This document shows, in pieces, positions 43,305 through 52,590 of a DNA stretch of 64,000 nt. Location: the NCBI RefSeq assembly GCF_000725625.1, contig NZ_JOHS01000016.1:124001-188000 (forward strand). The letters are read 5' to 3'. The position numbers and the translations under genes were made by a program. The first letter of the stretch is position 1. Each line of letters opens with the position of its first letter. Below the pieces are notes generated by a model. It was not told where the DNA came from, ran no database searches, and saw nothing but the letters and a program-made list of their open reading frames with translations. This DNA comes from Streptomyces sp. NRRL F-6676. Its GTDB lineage: Bacteria > Actinomycetota > Actinomycetes > Streptomycetales > Streptomycetaceae.

Positions 43305-44843
43305 GTGACTGCTCTCACTCTCAGCACCGCCACCGCGTCCGGCCTCCGGGCCGACGCGCTCGTGGTCGGTGTCGCGAAGGGCACCGAAGGCCCGGTCGTC
43401 GCACCGGGCGCCGAGGCCGTCGACACGGCGTACGACGGCACGCTCGCCACCGTGCTCGAGACCCTCGGTGCCACCGGCGCCGAGGGCGAGGCGACGAAGC
43501 TGCCCGCCCCCGCCGGCTTCAAGGCCCCCGTCGTCGTGGCCGTCGGCCTGGGCCCCGAGCCCGAGCAGGACGCGTCGTACTCCGCGGAGACCCTCCGTCG
43601 CGCCGCCGGCACCGCCGCCCGCGCCCTGGCCGGCTCCCGCAAGGCCGCCTTCGCGCTCCCCCTCACCGACGCCGCCGACCTCGGCGCCGTCGCCGAGGGC
43701 GTGCTGCTCGGCGCGTACGTCTTCGACGCGTACAAGGAGACCGGCCGGGGCGGCAAGAACGCCAAGAACGGCAAGGCCCCCCTCGCCGAGGCCGTCCTGC
43801 TCGGCGGCAAGGCCCGCGACAAGGCCCACAAGGCCGCGCTCGCCCGGGCCACCGCCGTCGCCGAGGAGCTCAACCGCGCCCGCGACCTCGTCAACACCCC
43901 GCCGAACGACCTCACCCCGCAGGGGTTCGCCGCGCTCGCGCAGACCGCGGCCAAGGAGCACGGCCTCAAGATCCAGGTGCTCGACGAGAAGGCGCTCGCC
44001 AAGGGCGGCTACGGCGGCATCCTCGGCGTCGGCGTCGGCTCCGCCGTCCCGCCGCGCCTGGTGAAGCTGTCGTACACCCCGGCGAAGGGCGCCCGGACGG
44101 CCAAGCACCTGGCCTTCGTCGGCAAGGGCATCACCTACGACTCGGGCGGCATCTCGCTCAAGCCAGCCGGTCACAACGAGACGATGAAGTGCGACATGGC
44201 CGGCGCCGCCGCCGTGTTCGCCGCCGTCGTCACGGCCGCGCGGCTCGGCCTCGACGTCAAGGTCACCGGCTGGCTGGCACTCGCCGAGAACATGCCCTCC
44301 GGCTCCGCCACCCGCCCGGGTGACGTGCTGCGCATGTACAGCGGCAAGACGGTGGAGGTCCTCAACACCGACGCCGAGGGGCGGCTGGTGCTCGCCGACG
44401 CGCTGTGGGCGGCCTCCGAGGAGGAGCCGGACGCGATCGTCGACGTGGCCACGCTGACCGGCGCGATGATGGTGGCGCTGGGCAGCCGCACGTTCGGTGT
44501 CATGGCCAACGACGACGCGTTCCGCTCGGCGGTGCACGAGGCGGCCGAGGAGGTCGGCGAGCCGGCCTGGCCGATGCCGCTGCCGGAGCACCTGCGCAAG
44601 GCCGGTGACTCCCAGGTCGCCGACCTCTCGAACATGGGCGAGCGGATGGGCGGCGGTCTGTTCGCCGGTCTCTTCCTGCGCGAGTTCGTGGGCGAGGGCA
44701 TCACCTGGGCGCACCTGGACATCGCCGGTCCGGCGTTCAACGAGGGCGCGCCGTTCGGCTACACCCCCAAGGGCGGCACGGGCACGGCCGTGCGCACGCT
44801 GGTGCGGCTCGCGGAGCTGACGGCGGCGGGCGACCTGGGCTGA
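43305..44843 (+). CDS. pepA: Leucyl aminopeptidase (M17)
   Basis: The product has 512 residues, typical for M17. The metal and active-site signatures are FVGKGITYDSGGISLKP, CDMAGAAAV, the signature NTDAEGRLVLADAL and GAMMVALGS. It removes N-terminal residues from peptides in a hexamer with two metal ions per subunit. GTG at 43305 follows GGAAGCGAG. A strong terminator follows at 44851. Confidence 0.96.
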   Translation: MTALTLSTATASGLRADALVVGVAKGTEGPVVAPGAEAVDTAYDGTLATVLETLGATGAEGEATKLPAPAGFKAPVVVAVGLGPEPEQDASYSAETLRRAAGTAARALAGSRKAAFALPLTDAADLGAVAEGVLLGAYVFDAYKETGRGGKNAKNGKAPLAEAVLLGGKARDKAHKAALARATAVAEELNRARDLVNTPPNDLTPQGFAALAQTAAKEHGLKIQVLDEKALAKGGYGGILGVGVGSAVPPRLVKLSYTPAKGARTAKHLAFVGKGITYDSGGISLKPAGHNETMKCDMAGAAAVFAAVVTAARLGLDVKVTGWLALAENMPSGSATRPGDVLRMYSGKTVEVLNTDAEGRLVLADALWAASEEEPDAIVDVATLTGAMMVALGSRTFGVMANDDAFRSAVHEAAEEVGEPAWPMPLPEHLRKAGDSQVADLSNMGERMGGGLFAGLFLREFVGEGITWAHLDIAGPAFNEGAPFGYTPKGGTGTAVRTLVRLAELTAAGDLG

Positions 44844-44850
44844 GTCCCGC

Positions 44851-44895
44851 CCGCGCACGGAGGGGCCCGCCTCGTGCGGGCCCCTCCGTGCGCGG
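44851..44895 (+). terminator. Very long perfect hairpin after pepA
   Basis: CCGCGCACGGAGGGGCCCGC and its exact complement form a 20-bp stem with the loop CTCGT, 8 bases after the stop. Confidence 0.85.
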
Positions 44896-44952
44896 TCACG
44901 AGTGAGTCCTCCGCACGGTCACAAGTGAGTCCCCTGCTCGGTCACAAGTGAG
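44894..44952 (+). repeat. Three direct repeats spaced 23 bp upstream of lpdA
   Basis: GGTCACGAGTGAG (44894-44906), GGTCACAAGTGAG (44917-44929) and GGTCACAAGTGAG (44940-44952) recur every 23 bp, close to two turns of the helix. They start inside the last bases of the pepA terminator and lie about 170 bp before lpdA. An operator array or activator site is possible. Confidence 0.85.
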
Positions 44953-45119
44953 CGTGGGACGTCTCACACCCCAGCCCCGCGTCTCGTACCCCGGCGACAA
45001 GTGCGAAGATGGGGCACGGCAGGACAGGGCCCCATCCGAGGGCCGAAGAACGAGCGGCCGGACACCAGCCGTCAGCCGGTCACCGACGACCGGTGGCGCA
45101 CATGCATGGAGGACGTGAC

Positions 45120-46508
45120 GTGGCGAACGACGCCAGCACCGTTTTCGACCTAGTGATCCTCGGCGGTGGTAGCGGTGGTTACGCCGCGGCCCTGCGCGGG
45201 GCGCAGCTGGGCCTGGACGTCGCCCTGATCGAGAAGGACAAGGTCGGCGGCACCTGCCTGCACCGGGGTTGCATCCCCACCAAGGCCCTGCTGCACGCGG
45301 GCGAGATCGCCGACCAGGCCCGCGAGAGCGAGGCCGTCGGCGTCAAGGCGACCTTCGAGGGCATCGACATCGCGGGCGTCCACAAGTACAAGGACGGGGT
45401 CATCTCCGGCCTGTACAAGGGCTTGCAGGGCCTGGTCGCCTCCCGCAAGGTGACGTACATCGAGGGTGAGGGCCGGCTGTCCTCCCCGACCTCGGTGGAT
45501 GTGAACGGGCAGCGGATCCAGGGCCGGCACATCCTGCTGGCGACCGGCTCCGTGCCGAAGTCGCTGCCGGGCCTGAACATCGACGGCGACCGGATCATCT
45601 CCTCCGACCACGCCCTCGTGCTGGACCGCGTGCCGAAGTCCGCGGTCATCCTGGGCGGCGGCGTCATCGGCGTCGAGTTCGCCTCCGCGTGGAAGTCCTT
45701 CGGCGTCGACGTGACGATCGTCGAGGGCCTCAAGCACCTCGTCCCGGTCGAGGACGAGAACTCCTCCAAGCTGCTGGAGCGCGCCTTCCGCAAGCGCGGC
45801 ATCAAGTTCAACCTGGGCACCTTCTTCCAGAAGGCGGAGTACACCCAGGACGGTGTCAAGGTCACCCTCGCCGACGGCAAGGAGTTCGAGGCCGAGGTCC
45901 TCCTCGTCGCCATCGGCCGCGGCCCGGTCTCGCAGGGCCTGGGCTACGAGGAGGCCGGGGTCGCCATGGACCGCGGCTACGTCCTCGTCGACGAGTACAT
46001 GCGCACCAACGTGCCCACCGTCTCCGCCGTCGGCGACCTGGTCCCGACCCTCCAGCTCGCGCACGTCGGCTTCGCCGAGGGCATCCTGGTGGCGGAGCGG
46101 CTGGCCGGTCTGAAGACCGTGCCGATCGACTACGACGGTGTCCCCCGGGTGACGTACTGCCACCCCGAGGTCGCCTCCGTGGGCATCACCGAGGCCAAGG
46201 CCAAGGAGATCTACGGTGCGGACAAGGTCGTCGCCCTGAAGTACAACCTGGCGGGCAACGGCAGGAGCAAGATCCTCCAGACCTCGGGCGAGATCAAGCT
46301 CGTCCAGGTCAAGGACGGTGCGGTGGTCGGTGTCCACATGGTCGGCGACCGCATGGGCGAGCAGGTCGGCGAGGCACAGCTGATCTACAACTGGGAGGCG
46401 CTGCCGGCCGAGGTGGCCCAGCTCATCCACGCCCACCCGACGCAGAGCGAGGCACTCGGCGAGGCCCACCTGGCCCTGGCCGGCAAGCCGCTGCACGCCC
46501 ACGACTGA
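45120..46508 (+). CDS. lpdA: Dihydrolipoyl dehydrogenase (E3)
   Basis: The product has 462 residues. It has the FAD-binding VILGGGSGGYAAALRGAQ, redox disulfide GGTCLHRGCIPTK (Cys46, Cys51), NAD-binding VILGGGVIGVEFAS, and the interface His-Glu near HAHPTQSEALGEAH. It reoxidises the lipoyl arm of the 2-oxoacid dehydrogenase E2 encoded next. GTG at 45120 has GGAGG at 7 bases. It is 56 bases from sucB in one operon. Confidence 0.96.
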   Translation: MANDASTVFDLVILGGGSGGYAAALRGAQLGLDVALIEKDKVGGTCLHRGCIPTKALLHAGEIADQARESEAVGVKATFEGIDIAGVHKYKDGVISGLYKGLQGLVASRKVTYIEGEGRLSSPTSVDVNGQRIQGRHILLATGSVPKSLPGLNIDGDRIISSDHALVLDRVPKSAVILGGGVIGVEFASAWKSFGVDVTIVEGLKHLVPVEDENSSKLLERAFRKRGIKFNLGTFFQKAEYTQDGVKVTLADGKEFEAEVLLVAIGRGPVSQGLGYEEAGVAMDRGYVLVDEYMRTNVPTVSAVGDLVPTLQLAHVGFAEGILVAERLAGLKTVPIDYDGVPRVTYCHPEVASVGITEAKAKEIYGADKVVALKYNLAGNGRSKILQTSGEIKLVQVKDGAVVGVHMVGDRMGEQVGEAQLIYNWEALPAEVAQLIHAHPTQSEALGEAHLALAGKPLHAHD

Positions 46509-46564
46509 CCCCCTCGGTCGACGACAACAGACTTCCGCACTTCCGTTAAGGAGCAACCGAAACC

Positions 46565-48382
46565 ATGGCGGTTTCCGTAACCCTTCCGGCGCTCGGTGAG
46601 AGCGTCACCGAGGGCACTGTCACCCGCTGGCTGAAGGCCGAGGGCGAGCGCGTCGAGGCCGACGAGCCGCTGCTCGAGGTGTCGACCGACAAGGTCGACA
46701 CCGAGATCCCCTCGCCGGCCGCCGGTGTGCTGTCCTCCATCAAGGTCGCCGAGGACGAGACGGTCGAGGTCGGCGCCGAGCTGGCCGTCATCGACGACGG
46801 CTCCGGCGCCCCCGCGGCGGCCCCCGCGCCCGCCGCCGAGCCCGAGCCGCAGCCCGAGCCCGAGCCGGCGCCCCAGCCGGCCGCGGCCGCCCCCTCCACC
46901 GAGCAGGCCGCGCCCGCCCCGGCCCCGACCCCCGAGGCCGCCGCCGGCGGCGGTTCCGCCGAGGGCACCGACGTGGTGCTGCCGGCGCTCGGCGAGTCGG
47001 TCACCGAGGGCACGGTGACCCGCTGGCTGAAGGAGGTCGGCGAGTCCGTCGAGGCCGACGAGCCGCTGCTCGAGGTCTCCACCGACAAGGTCGACACCGA
47101 GATCCCGGCGCCCGCCTCCGGCGTGCTGCTCAAGATCGTGGTCGGCGAGGACGAGACGGCCGAGGTCGGCGCGAAGCTGGCCGTCATCGGTCAGCCGGGT
47201 GCCGCCCCGGCGGCGGCTCCGGCCGCCCCCGCCGCCCCGGCCCAGCCCGAGCCCACCCCGGCGCCCGCGCCGACTCCGGCTCCGGCTCCTGCCCCGGCCC
47301 CGGCCCCGCAGGCCGCCGCCCCGGCGCCCGCCCCGCAGGCGCCGACCGCCCCGGCCCCGCAGGTCCAGGAGACCCCGGCCCCCGCGCCGGTCCCGGCCGC
47401 TCCGGCGCCGGCTCCCGCCCCGGCTCCGGCTCCGGCCGCGACCGCCGGTGGCGACGGCGCCTACGTGACCCCGCTGGTGCGCAAGCTCGCCGCCGAGAAC
47501 GGCGTCGACCTGGGCTCCGTCAAGGGCACCGGCGTCGGCGGCCGGATCCGCAAGCAGGACGTCATCGCCGCCGCCGAGGCCGCGAAGGCCGCCGCCCCGG
47601 CGCCGGCCGCCGCTGCCGCCCCGTCGACCGCGAAGAAGGCCCCGAAGCTCGAGGTCTCCCCGCTGCGCGGCCAGACCGTGAAGATGCCGCGGATCCGCAA
47701 GGTCATCGGCGACAACATGGTCAAGGCCCTGCACGAGCAGGCCCAGCTGTCCTCGGTGGTCGAGGTCGACGTCACCCGGCTGATGCGGCTGCGCGCCCAG
47801 GCGAAGGACTCCTTCGCGGCGCGCGAGGGCGTCAAGCTCTCCCCGATGCCGTTCTTCGTCAAGGCGGCGGCCCAGGCGCTGAAGGCCCACCCGGTCATCA
47901 ACGCCAAGATCAACGAGGCCGAGGGGACCATCACCTACTTCGACTCCGAGAACCTCGGAATCGCGGTGGACTCCGAGAAGGGCCTGATGACCCCGGTCAT
48001 CAAGCACGCGGGCGACCTCAACATCGCCGGTATCGCCAAGGCCACCGCCGAGCTCGCGGGCAAGGTCCGGGCCAACAAGATCACCCCGGACGAGCTGTCC
48101 GGCGCGACCTTCACCATCTCCAACACCGGCTCGCGCGGCGCGCTGTTCGACACGATCATCGTGCCGCCGGGTCAGGTCGCCATCCTCGGCATCGGCGCCA
48201 CCGTCAAGCGCCCCGCCGTCATCGAGACGGAGGAGGGTACGGTCATCGGCGTCCGCGACATGACGTACCTGACGCTGTCCTACGACCACCGTCTGGTGGA
48301 CGGCGCCGACGCGGCCCGTTACCTGACCGCGGTCAAGGCGATCCTGGAGGCGGGCGAGTTCGAGGTCGAGCTGGGCCTCTGA
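46565..48382 (+). CDS. sucB: 2-oxoacid dehydrogenase E2, dihydrolipoyl acyltransferase with two lipoyl domains
   Basis: The product has 605 residues. Two lipoyl domains carry [13 protein letters not shown] (Lys43 and Lys175). Long Ala-Pro linkers join them, followed by an E1/E3-binding domain ([16 protein letters not shown]) and the catalytic domain with [11 protein letters not shown] (His575). It is usually named SucB, but in actinobacteria the only E2 of this kind is thought to serve pyruvate dehydrogenase and perhaps 2-oxoglutarate dehydrogenase (family knowledge). AAGGAG lies 11 bases before the ATG. The linkers are Ala/Pro codon repeats prone to length change. Confidence 0.95.
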   Translation: MAVSVTLPALGESVTEGTVTRWLKAEGERVEADEPLLEVSTDKVDTEIPSPAAGVLSSIKVAEDETVEVGAELAVIDDGSGAPAAAPAPAAEPEPQPEPEPAPQPAAAAPSTEQAAPAPAPTPEAAAGGGSAEGTDVVLPALGESVTEGTVTRWLKEVGESVEADEPLLEVSTDKVDTEIPAPASGVLLKIVVGEDETAEVGAKLAVIGQPGAAPAAAPAAPAAPAQPEPTPAPAPTPAPAPAPAPAPQAAAPAPAPQAPTAPAPQVQETPAPAPVPAAPAPAPAPAPAPAATAGGDGAYVTPLVRKLAAENGVDLGSVKGTGVGGRIRKQDVIAAAEAAKAAAPAPAAAAAPSTAKKAPKLEVSPLRGQTVKMPRIRKVIGDNMVKALHEQAQLSSVVEVDVTRLMRLRAQAKDSFAAREGVKLSPMPFFVKAAAQALKAHPVINAKINEAEGTITYFDSENLGIAVDSEKGLMTPVIKHAGDLNIAGIAKATAELAGKVRANKITPDELSGATFTISNTGSRGALFDTIIVPPGQVAILGIGATVKRPAVIETEEGTVIGVRDMTYLTLSYDHRLVDGADAARYLTAVKAILEAGEFEVELGL

Positions 48383-48404
48383 CCCCCACGCCAGATCGGT
48401 GCAC

Positions 48405-48444
48405 ACGGTGCCCCCGCCCGGAACCCTCCGGGCGGGGGCACCGT
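48405..48444 (+). terminator. Hairpin terminator after sucB
   Basis: ACGGTGCCCCCGCCCGG and its exact complement (17 bp) flank the loop AACCCT. It ends the lpdA-sucB operon. Confidence 0.85.
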
Positions 48445-48555
48445 CGTTGTTCCCGGCGCCGTCCACCTCGTTGCATGTGGCAACGGCGTGTGCGTCTCGT
48501 CTCACCTGCGGGTGAGCGCCCCCGTGCGCCCTTCCGCGCGGCGCCTACGGCCTTA

Positions 48556-48570
48556 TTGTCTAAACGTCAA
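48556..48570. promoter_or_regulatory. GntR-type operator candidate
   Basis: TTGTCTAAACGTCAA has the TTG-N9-CAA symmetry of FadR-subfamily sites and lies 56 bases upstream of the GntR gene, in an otherwise GC-rich region. Autoregulation is likely (inference). Confidence 0.45.
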
Positions 48571-48626
48571 ACGCCCCGGGGGCCCGACGGTCCTGTCCGG
48601 GCCGTCCAGCAACCTACGGAGCCCTC

Positions 48627-49250
48627 ATGACCGCGCCCGTCGTCCACTCGCTGCGCGAACAGATCCGCGAGCACATCGTGGAGGGGATCGTCAGCGGGCG
48701 CTGGAAGCCGGGCGAGCGGATCGTGGAGCGGCGGATCGCCACGGAGCTGGAGGTCAGCCAGACTCCCGTGCGGGAGGCGCTGCGGGAGCTGGAGTCGCTG
48801 CGGCTGATCGAGTCCGCGCCGAACAAGGGCGTCCGGGTGCGGAACCTGACGGCGGCGGACCTGGAGGAGAGCTACCCCGTACGGGCCGGCCTGGAGGCGA
48901 TCGCCGCGGAGCTGGCGGCGGAGCGGCTGGCGCTGGACTGCTCGGCCCTCGAGCCGCATGTCGCCGCGCTGTACGCGGCCGACCGGATGGCGGACGGCAC
49001 GGGGCAGGTGCGGCACACGGTCGGCTTCCACCGTGAGCTGGTGCGGGCGGCCGGCAACAAGGTGCTGCTGCACACGTGGGAGGGGCTGGGCATCGAGGTG
49101 TTCACGGCACTGTCGATACGGTGGCTGGGGACGGTGCAGCAGTCGTACGCGGAGGAGCACGAGGAGCTGGTCGCGGCGTTCCGCCGCCGGGATCCGCGGA
49201 TCGCGGACCTGGTCAAGTCCCACGTGCTGGGCTGCGCGCCGAGGGCCTGA
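48627..49250 (+). CDS. GntR family regulator, FCD (FadR) subfamily
   Basis: The product has 207 residues. The N-terminal winged helix contains GRWKPGERIVERRIATELEV and SQTPVREALRELESLRLIES. The C-terminal FCD domain has the metal-site His residues in VGFHRELVRAAGN and downstream. Such regulators respond to small organic acids. Its place between sucB and aceE makes these genes candidate targets, but the E. coli PdhR analogy is inference. ATG at 48627 with ACGGAG upstream. Confidence 0.9.
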   Translation: MTAPVVHSLREQIREHIVEGIVSGRWKPGERIVERRIATELEVSQTPVREALRELESLRLIESAPNKGVRVRNLTAADLEESYPVRAGLEAIAAELAAERLALDCSALEPHVAALYAADRMADGTGQVRHTVGFHRELVRAAGNKVLLHTWEGLGIEVFTALSIRWLGTVQQSYAEEHEELVAAFRRRDPRIADLVKSHVLGCAPRA

Positions 49251-49254
49251 CCTG

Positions 49255-49350
49255 GGGGCACGTTGTCGGCTGCGGGTGGGTGGGGGCCGCGATCAGCCAC
49301 AATCCACCCGCACCCGCCGACGAACCCCACCCCCCGAATTCTCCCGCGCA
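49255..49350. repeat. Remnant of the intergenic repeat family
   Basis: GGCTGCGGGTGGGTGGGGG and CCACCCGCACCCGCCGACGA, followed by CCCCCCGAATTCTCCCGCGC, match the flanks of copies B and C, while the central core pair is missing. It follows the GntR stop. Confidence 0.6.
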
Positions 49351-49478
49351 ACCGCACGCAGGCCGAGCGAACCCCCCTCACCTGCGTAAACCCCCGGAGG
49401 GAACCGTCACCCCGTGCCACCGTCGGAGACACCCCGTGCCGACTTTCTCGTAATCAAGATATTTTGCCCCTCAACCCT

Positions 49479-49508
49479 TTGATCGATCATCGATCAGGGA
49501 GTTACAGT
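49479..49508 (+). promoter_or_regulatory. aceE promoter overlapped by a palindromic operator candidate
   Basis: TTGATC (49479-49484) and TACAGT (49503-49508) are 18 bases apart. The inverted repeat TGATCGAT-C-ATCGATCA (49480-49496) covers the -35 box and the spacer, where a bound repressor would block the polymerase. The leader to the ATG is about 130 bases. Confidence 0.55.
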
Positions 49509-49640
49509 CCTCGTTGGGCCGCGCGGCGAAAGCGCATGGTGTCACAACACCGAAAGCCCACCGCCCTGTCCTGCCAAAGACCAAGGGCACCCGAACCCTT
49601 ACCGATGAGGGAACCCCCTTCGACTGAGGAAGGCGGCGAC

Positions 49641-52343
49641 ATGACCGACCCCAACGCCATCCAGCCGAGCGCGCTCGACCAGCTCCCGGACCGGGACCCG
49701 GAGGAGACCGCCGAATGGCAGGCCTCCCTGGACGCCGTCACGGAGGCGGCCGGCCCGCACCGTGCGGCCTATCTGATGCGTCGCACCCTGGAGCGCGCCG
49801 AGGGAGCCGGCGTCCCGCTGCCGCAGCTCCTCGAGACGGACTACGTCAACACCATCCCCACCGCCGCCGAACCCGCCGTGGACGGCGACGAGGCGCTGGA
49901 GCAGCGGATCACCGCGTGGAACCGCTGGAACGCGGCCGCGATGGTGACCCGCGGCAGCAAGTACGGCGTCGGCGGCCACATCGCCACCTTCGCCTCGGCC
50001 GCCTGGCTGTACGAGACCGGCTTCAACCACTTCTTCCACGGCAAGGAGGGCGACGGCTCCGGCGACCAGCTGTACATCCAGGGCCACGCCTCCCCCGGCA
50101 TCTACGCCCGTGCCTTCCTGGACGGACGGCTCAGCGAGACGCAGCTGGACAACTTCCGCCGCGAGGCCGGCGGCAACGGTCTGCCCTCGTACCCGCACCC
50201 GCGCCGGCTGCCCTGGCTGTGGGAGTTCCCCACCGTCTCCATGGGCCTCGGCCCGATCTCCGCGATCTACCAGGCGCGGTTCAACCGCTATCTGACCAGC
50301 CGCGGCATCAAGGACCTGAGCAACTCCCACGTCTGGGCGTTCCTCGGCGACGGCGAGATGGACGAGCCGGAGTCCACCACCGCGCTCACCCTCGCCTCCC
50401 GCGAGGGCCTGGACAACCTGACCTTCGTCATCAACTGCAACTTGCAGCGGCTCGACGGTCCGGTGCGCGCCAACTTCAAGATCGTGCAGGAGCTGGAGTC
50501 CCTCTTCCGGGGCGCCGGCTGGAACGTGATCAAGACCCTCTGGGGCACCGCCTGGGACGAGCTGTTCCGCCTGGACACCACGGGCGCCCTGGTCCGCCGG
50601 CTCCGCGAGGTACCGGACGCGCAGGTGCAGACGTACCAGACGCGCGACGCCGCCTACATCCGCGAGGACTTCTTCGGCAAGGACCCGGCGCTCGTCGAGA
50701 TGGCGAAGCTGCTGAGCGACGACAAGATCGTCGAGTGTTTCCAGTTCTCGCGCGGCGGCCACGAGGCCCGCAAGGTCTACGCCGCGTACCGGGCGGCCCT
50801 CGCGCACAAGGGCGCGCCGACGGTGATCCTGGCCCAGACAGTCAAGGGCCACACCCTCGGTGACGGCTTCGCGTCGAAGAACGCCAACCACCAGATGAAG
50901 AAGCTGACGGTCGAGCAGTTCAAGGACATGCGCGACCGCCTGGAGCTGCCGATCTCGGACGCGCAGTTCGTCGACGGCGTGGTCCCCTACGGCCACCCCG
51001 GCGCCGACGCCCCCGAGGTCCGCTACCTCCAGGAGCGCCGCGCGGCCCTCGGCGGCCCGGCCCCCTCCCGCCGGGTGCACCCGGTCGCGCCGCTGCCGAT
51101 GCCGGCCGACAAGGCGTTCACCGCGTTCGACAAGGGCTCCGGCTCGCAGTCCGTCGCCACGACGATGGCCTTCGTCCGCCTGGTCAAGGACCTCGTCCGC
51201 GACAAGGAGACCGGCAAGCGCTGGGTGCCGATCGTCCCCGACGAGGCGCGCACCTTCGGCATGGAGAGCCTCTTCCCGTCCCTGGGCATCTACTCGCCCA
51301 AGGGCCAGACGTACGAGCCGGTCGACCGCGACCAGCTCATGTACTACAAGGAAGCGAAGAACGGCCAGATCTTCAACGAGGGGATCACCGAGGCCGGCGC
51401 CATGGCCGAGTTCATCGCCGCCTCGACGTCGTACGCGACGCACAGCGAGACGATGATCCCGTTCTACATCTACTACTCGATGTTCGGCTGGCAGCGCACC
51501 GGCGACCAGATGTGGCAGCTCGGCGACCAGCTCGGCCGCGGCTTCCTCGTCGGCGCCACGGCCGGCCGGACGACGCTGACGGGCGAGGGCCTCCAGCACG
51601 CCGACGGTCACTCGCCGGCGATCGCCGCGACCAACCCGGCGGCGCTGACGTACGACCCCGCGTTCGCGTACGAGCTCGGCGTCATCGTCAAGGACGGTAT
51701 GCGCCGGATGTTCGGCGAGGCGGCGCCGGGTGAGGACCCGAACGTCTTCTACTACCTCACCGTCTACAACGAGCCGCTGCCGCAGCCCGCGAAGCCGGCG
51801 ACGCCCGGCATCGACGAGGGCATCGTCAAGGGCCTGTACCGCTTCAACACGGCGGAGTCGGCGGGGCTGACCACGGTCGCCAACGCGCCGCGGCTCCAGC
51901 TGCTCGGCTCGGGCACGGCGATCCACTGGACGCTGAAGGCGCAGCGGCTGCTCGCCGAGGAGTGGGGTGTCGCGGCGGACGTGTGGTCCGCGACGTCCTG
52001 GACCGAGCTGCGGCGTGACGCGATGGAGGCGGACGCGGCGCTGCTGCGGGGCGAGGAGCGGGTGCCGTTCGTACGGCGGGCGCTGCACGGGGCGCAGGGT
52101 CCCGTGCTGGCGGTCTCCGACTACATGCGGCAGGTGCCGGACCAGATCGCGCAGTGGGTCGAGCAGGACTGGGCGTCGCTGGGGGCGGACGGGTTCGGCC
52201 TCTCCGACACCCGTGAGGCCGCGCGTCGTCACTTCGGCGTCGACGCGGAGTCGATCGTCGTCGCCGCGCTGGCGCACCTCGCGCGCCGGGGCGAGGTCAA
52301 GGCCACGGCGGTGAAGGAAGCGCGCGAGCGGTACGGGTTGTAG
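49641..52343 (+). CDS. aceE: Pyruvate dehydrogenase E1 component, homodimeric type
   Basis: The product has 900 residues, close to E. coli AceE. The thiamine diphosphate motif begins at VWAFLGDGEMDEPES and extends to INCNLQRLDGPV. Other landmarks are KYGVGGHIATFASAAW, HASPGIYARAFL and GEGLQHADGHSPA. It decarboxylates pyruvate and acetylates the lipoyl arm of E2. ATG at 49641 follows GAGGAAGG. With lpdA and sucB upstream it completes the complex, though the GntR gene lies between. Confidence 0.97.
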   Translation: MTDPNAIQPSALDQLPDRDPEETAEWQASLDAVTEAAGPHRAAYLMRRTLERAEGAGVPLPQLLETDYVNTIPTAAEPAVDGDEALEQRITAWNRWNAAAMVTRGSKYGVGGHIATFASAAWLYETGFNHFFHGKEGDGSGDQLYIQGHASPGIYARAFLDGRLSETQLDNFRREAGGNGLPSYPHPRRLPWLWEFPTVSMGLGPISAIYQARFNRYLTSRGIKDLSNSHVWAFLGDGEMDEPESTTALTLASREGLDNLTFVINCNLQRLDGPVRANFKIVQELESLFRGAGWNVIKTLWGTAWDELFRLDTTGALVRRLREVPDAQVQTYQTRDAAYIREDFFGKDPALVEMAKLLSDDKIVECFQFSRGGHEARKVYAAYRAALAHKGAPTVILAQTVKGHTLGDGFASKNANHQMKKLTVEQFKDMRDRLELPISDAQFVDGVVPYGHPGADAPEVRYLQERRAALGGPAPSRRVHPVAPLPMPADKAFTAFDKGSGSQSVATTMAFVRLVKDLVRDKETGKRWVPIVPDEARTFGMESLFPSLGIYSPKGQTYEPVDRDQLMYYKEAKNGQIFNEGITEAGAMAEFIAASTSYATHSETMIPFYIYYSMFGWQRTGDQMWQLGDQLGRGFLVGATAGRTTLTGEGLQHADGHSPAIAATNPAALTYDPAFAYELGVIVKDGMRRMFGEAAPGEDPNVFYYLTVYNEPLPQPAKPATPGIDEGIVKGLYRFNTAESAGLTTVANAPRLQLLGSGTAIHWTLKAQRLLAEEWGVAADVWSATSWTELRRDAMEADAALLRGEERVPFVRRALHGAQGPVLAVSDYMRQVPDQIAQWVEQDWASLGADGFGLSDTREAARRHFGVDAESIVVAALAHLARRGEVKATAVKEARERYGL

Positions 52344-52379
52344 TTCGACGGGGGGTGGGGGCGGCCGGGGCGGTTTTCT

Positions 52380-52547
52380 TCGCCCCCGCCGCCCGTACCC
52401 TTCCCGTCCTCAAGGGGCTCCGCCCCTTTGACCCCGTTTGCGCAGTTCCCCGCGCCCCTATTCAGGGGCGCGGGGAACTGCGCGATCTTTCGGGGGTCCG
52501 GGGGCTTGCCCCCGGGGTCGGGACGGGTAGGGGCGGCGGGGGCGAGG
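52380..52547. repeat. Intergenic inverted repeat copy G (compact)
   Basis: The outer TCGCCCCCGCCGCCCGTACC and complement, a GGGGCTCCGCCCC module and a core hairpin at 52439-52485 with a short ATTC loop. It lies after aceE and before a same-strand regulator, so it can terminate aceE. Confidence 0.9.
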
Positions 52548-52590
52548 AAAAGCGGCCGCAACCCATCCCCACCCGCGCCAAAATGAACCC

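Larger units (their letters stand above)
49251..49640. other. 390-bp region upstream of aceE
   Basis: The first 100 bases are a remnant of the intergenic repeat family. The next part is GC-rich without clear content, and the last 160 contain the aceE promoter, operator-like palindrome and leader. No ORF of its own was recognised. Confidence 0.55.

Noticed and set aside
48627..52343. One operon of the GntR regulator and aceE
   Set aside because: A 390-bp gap with a repeat remnant and a good promoter separates them, so independent transcription is more likely.
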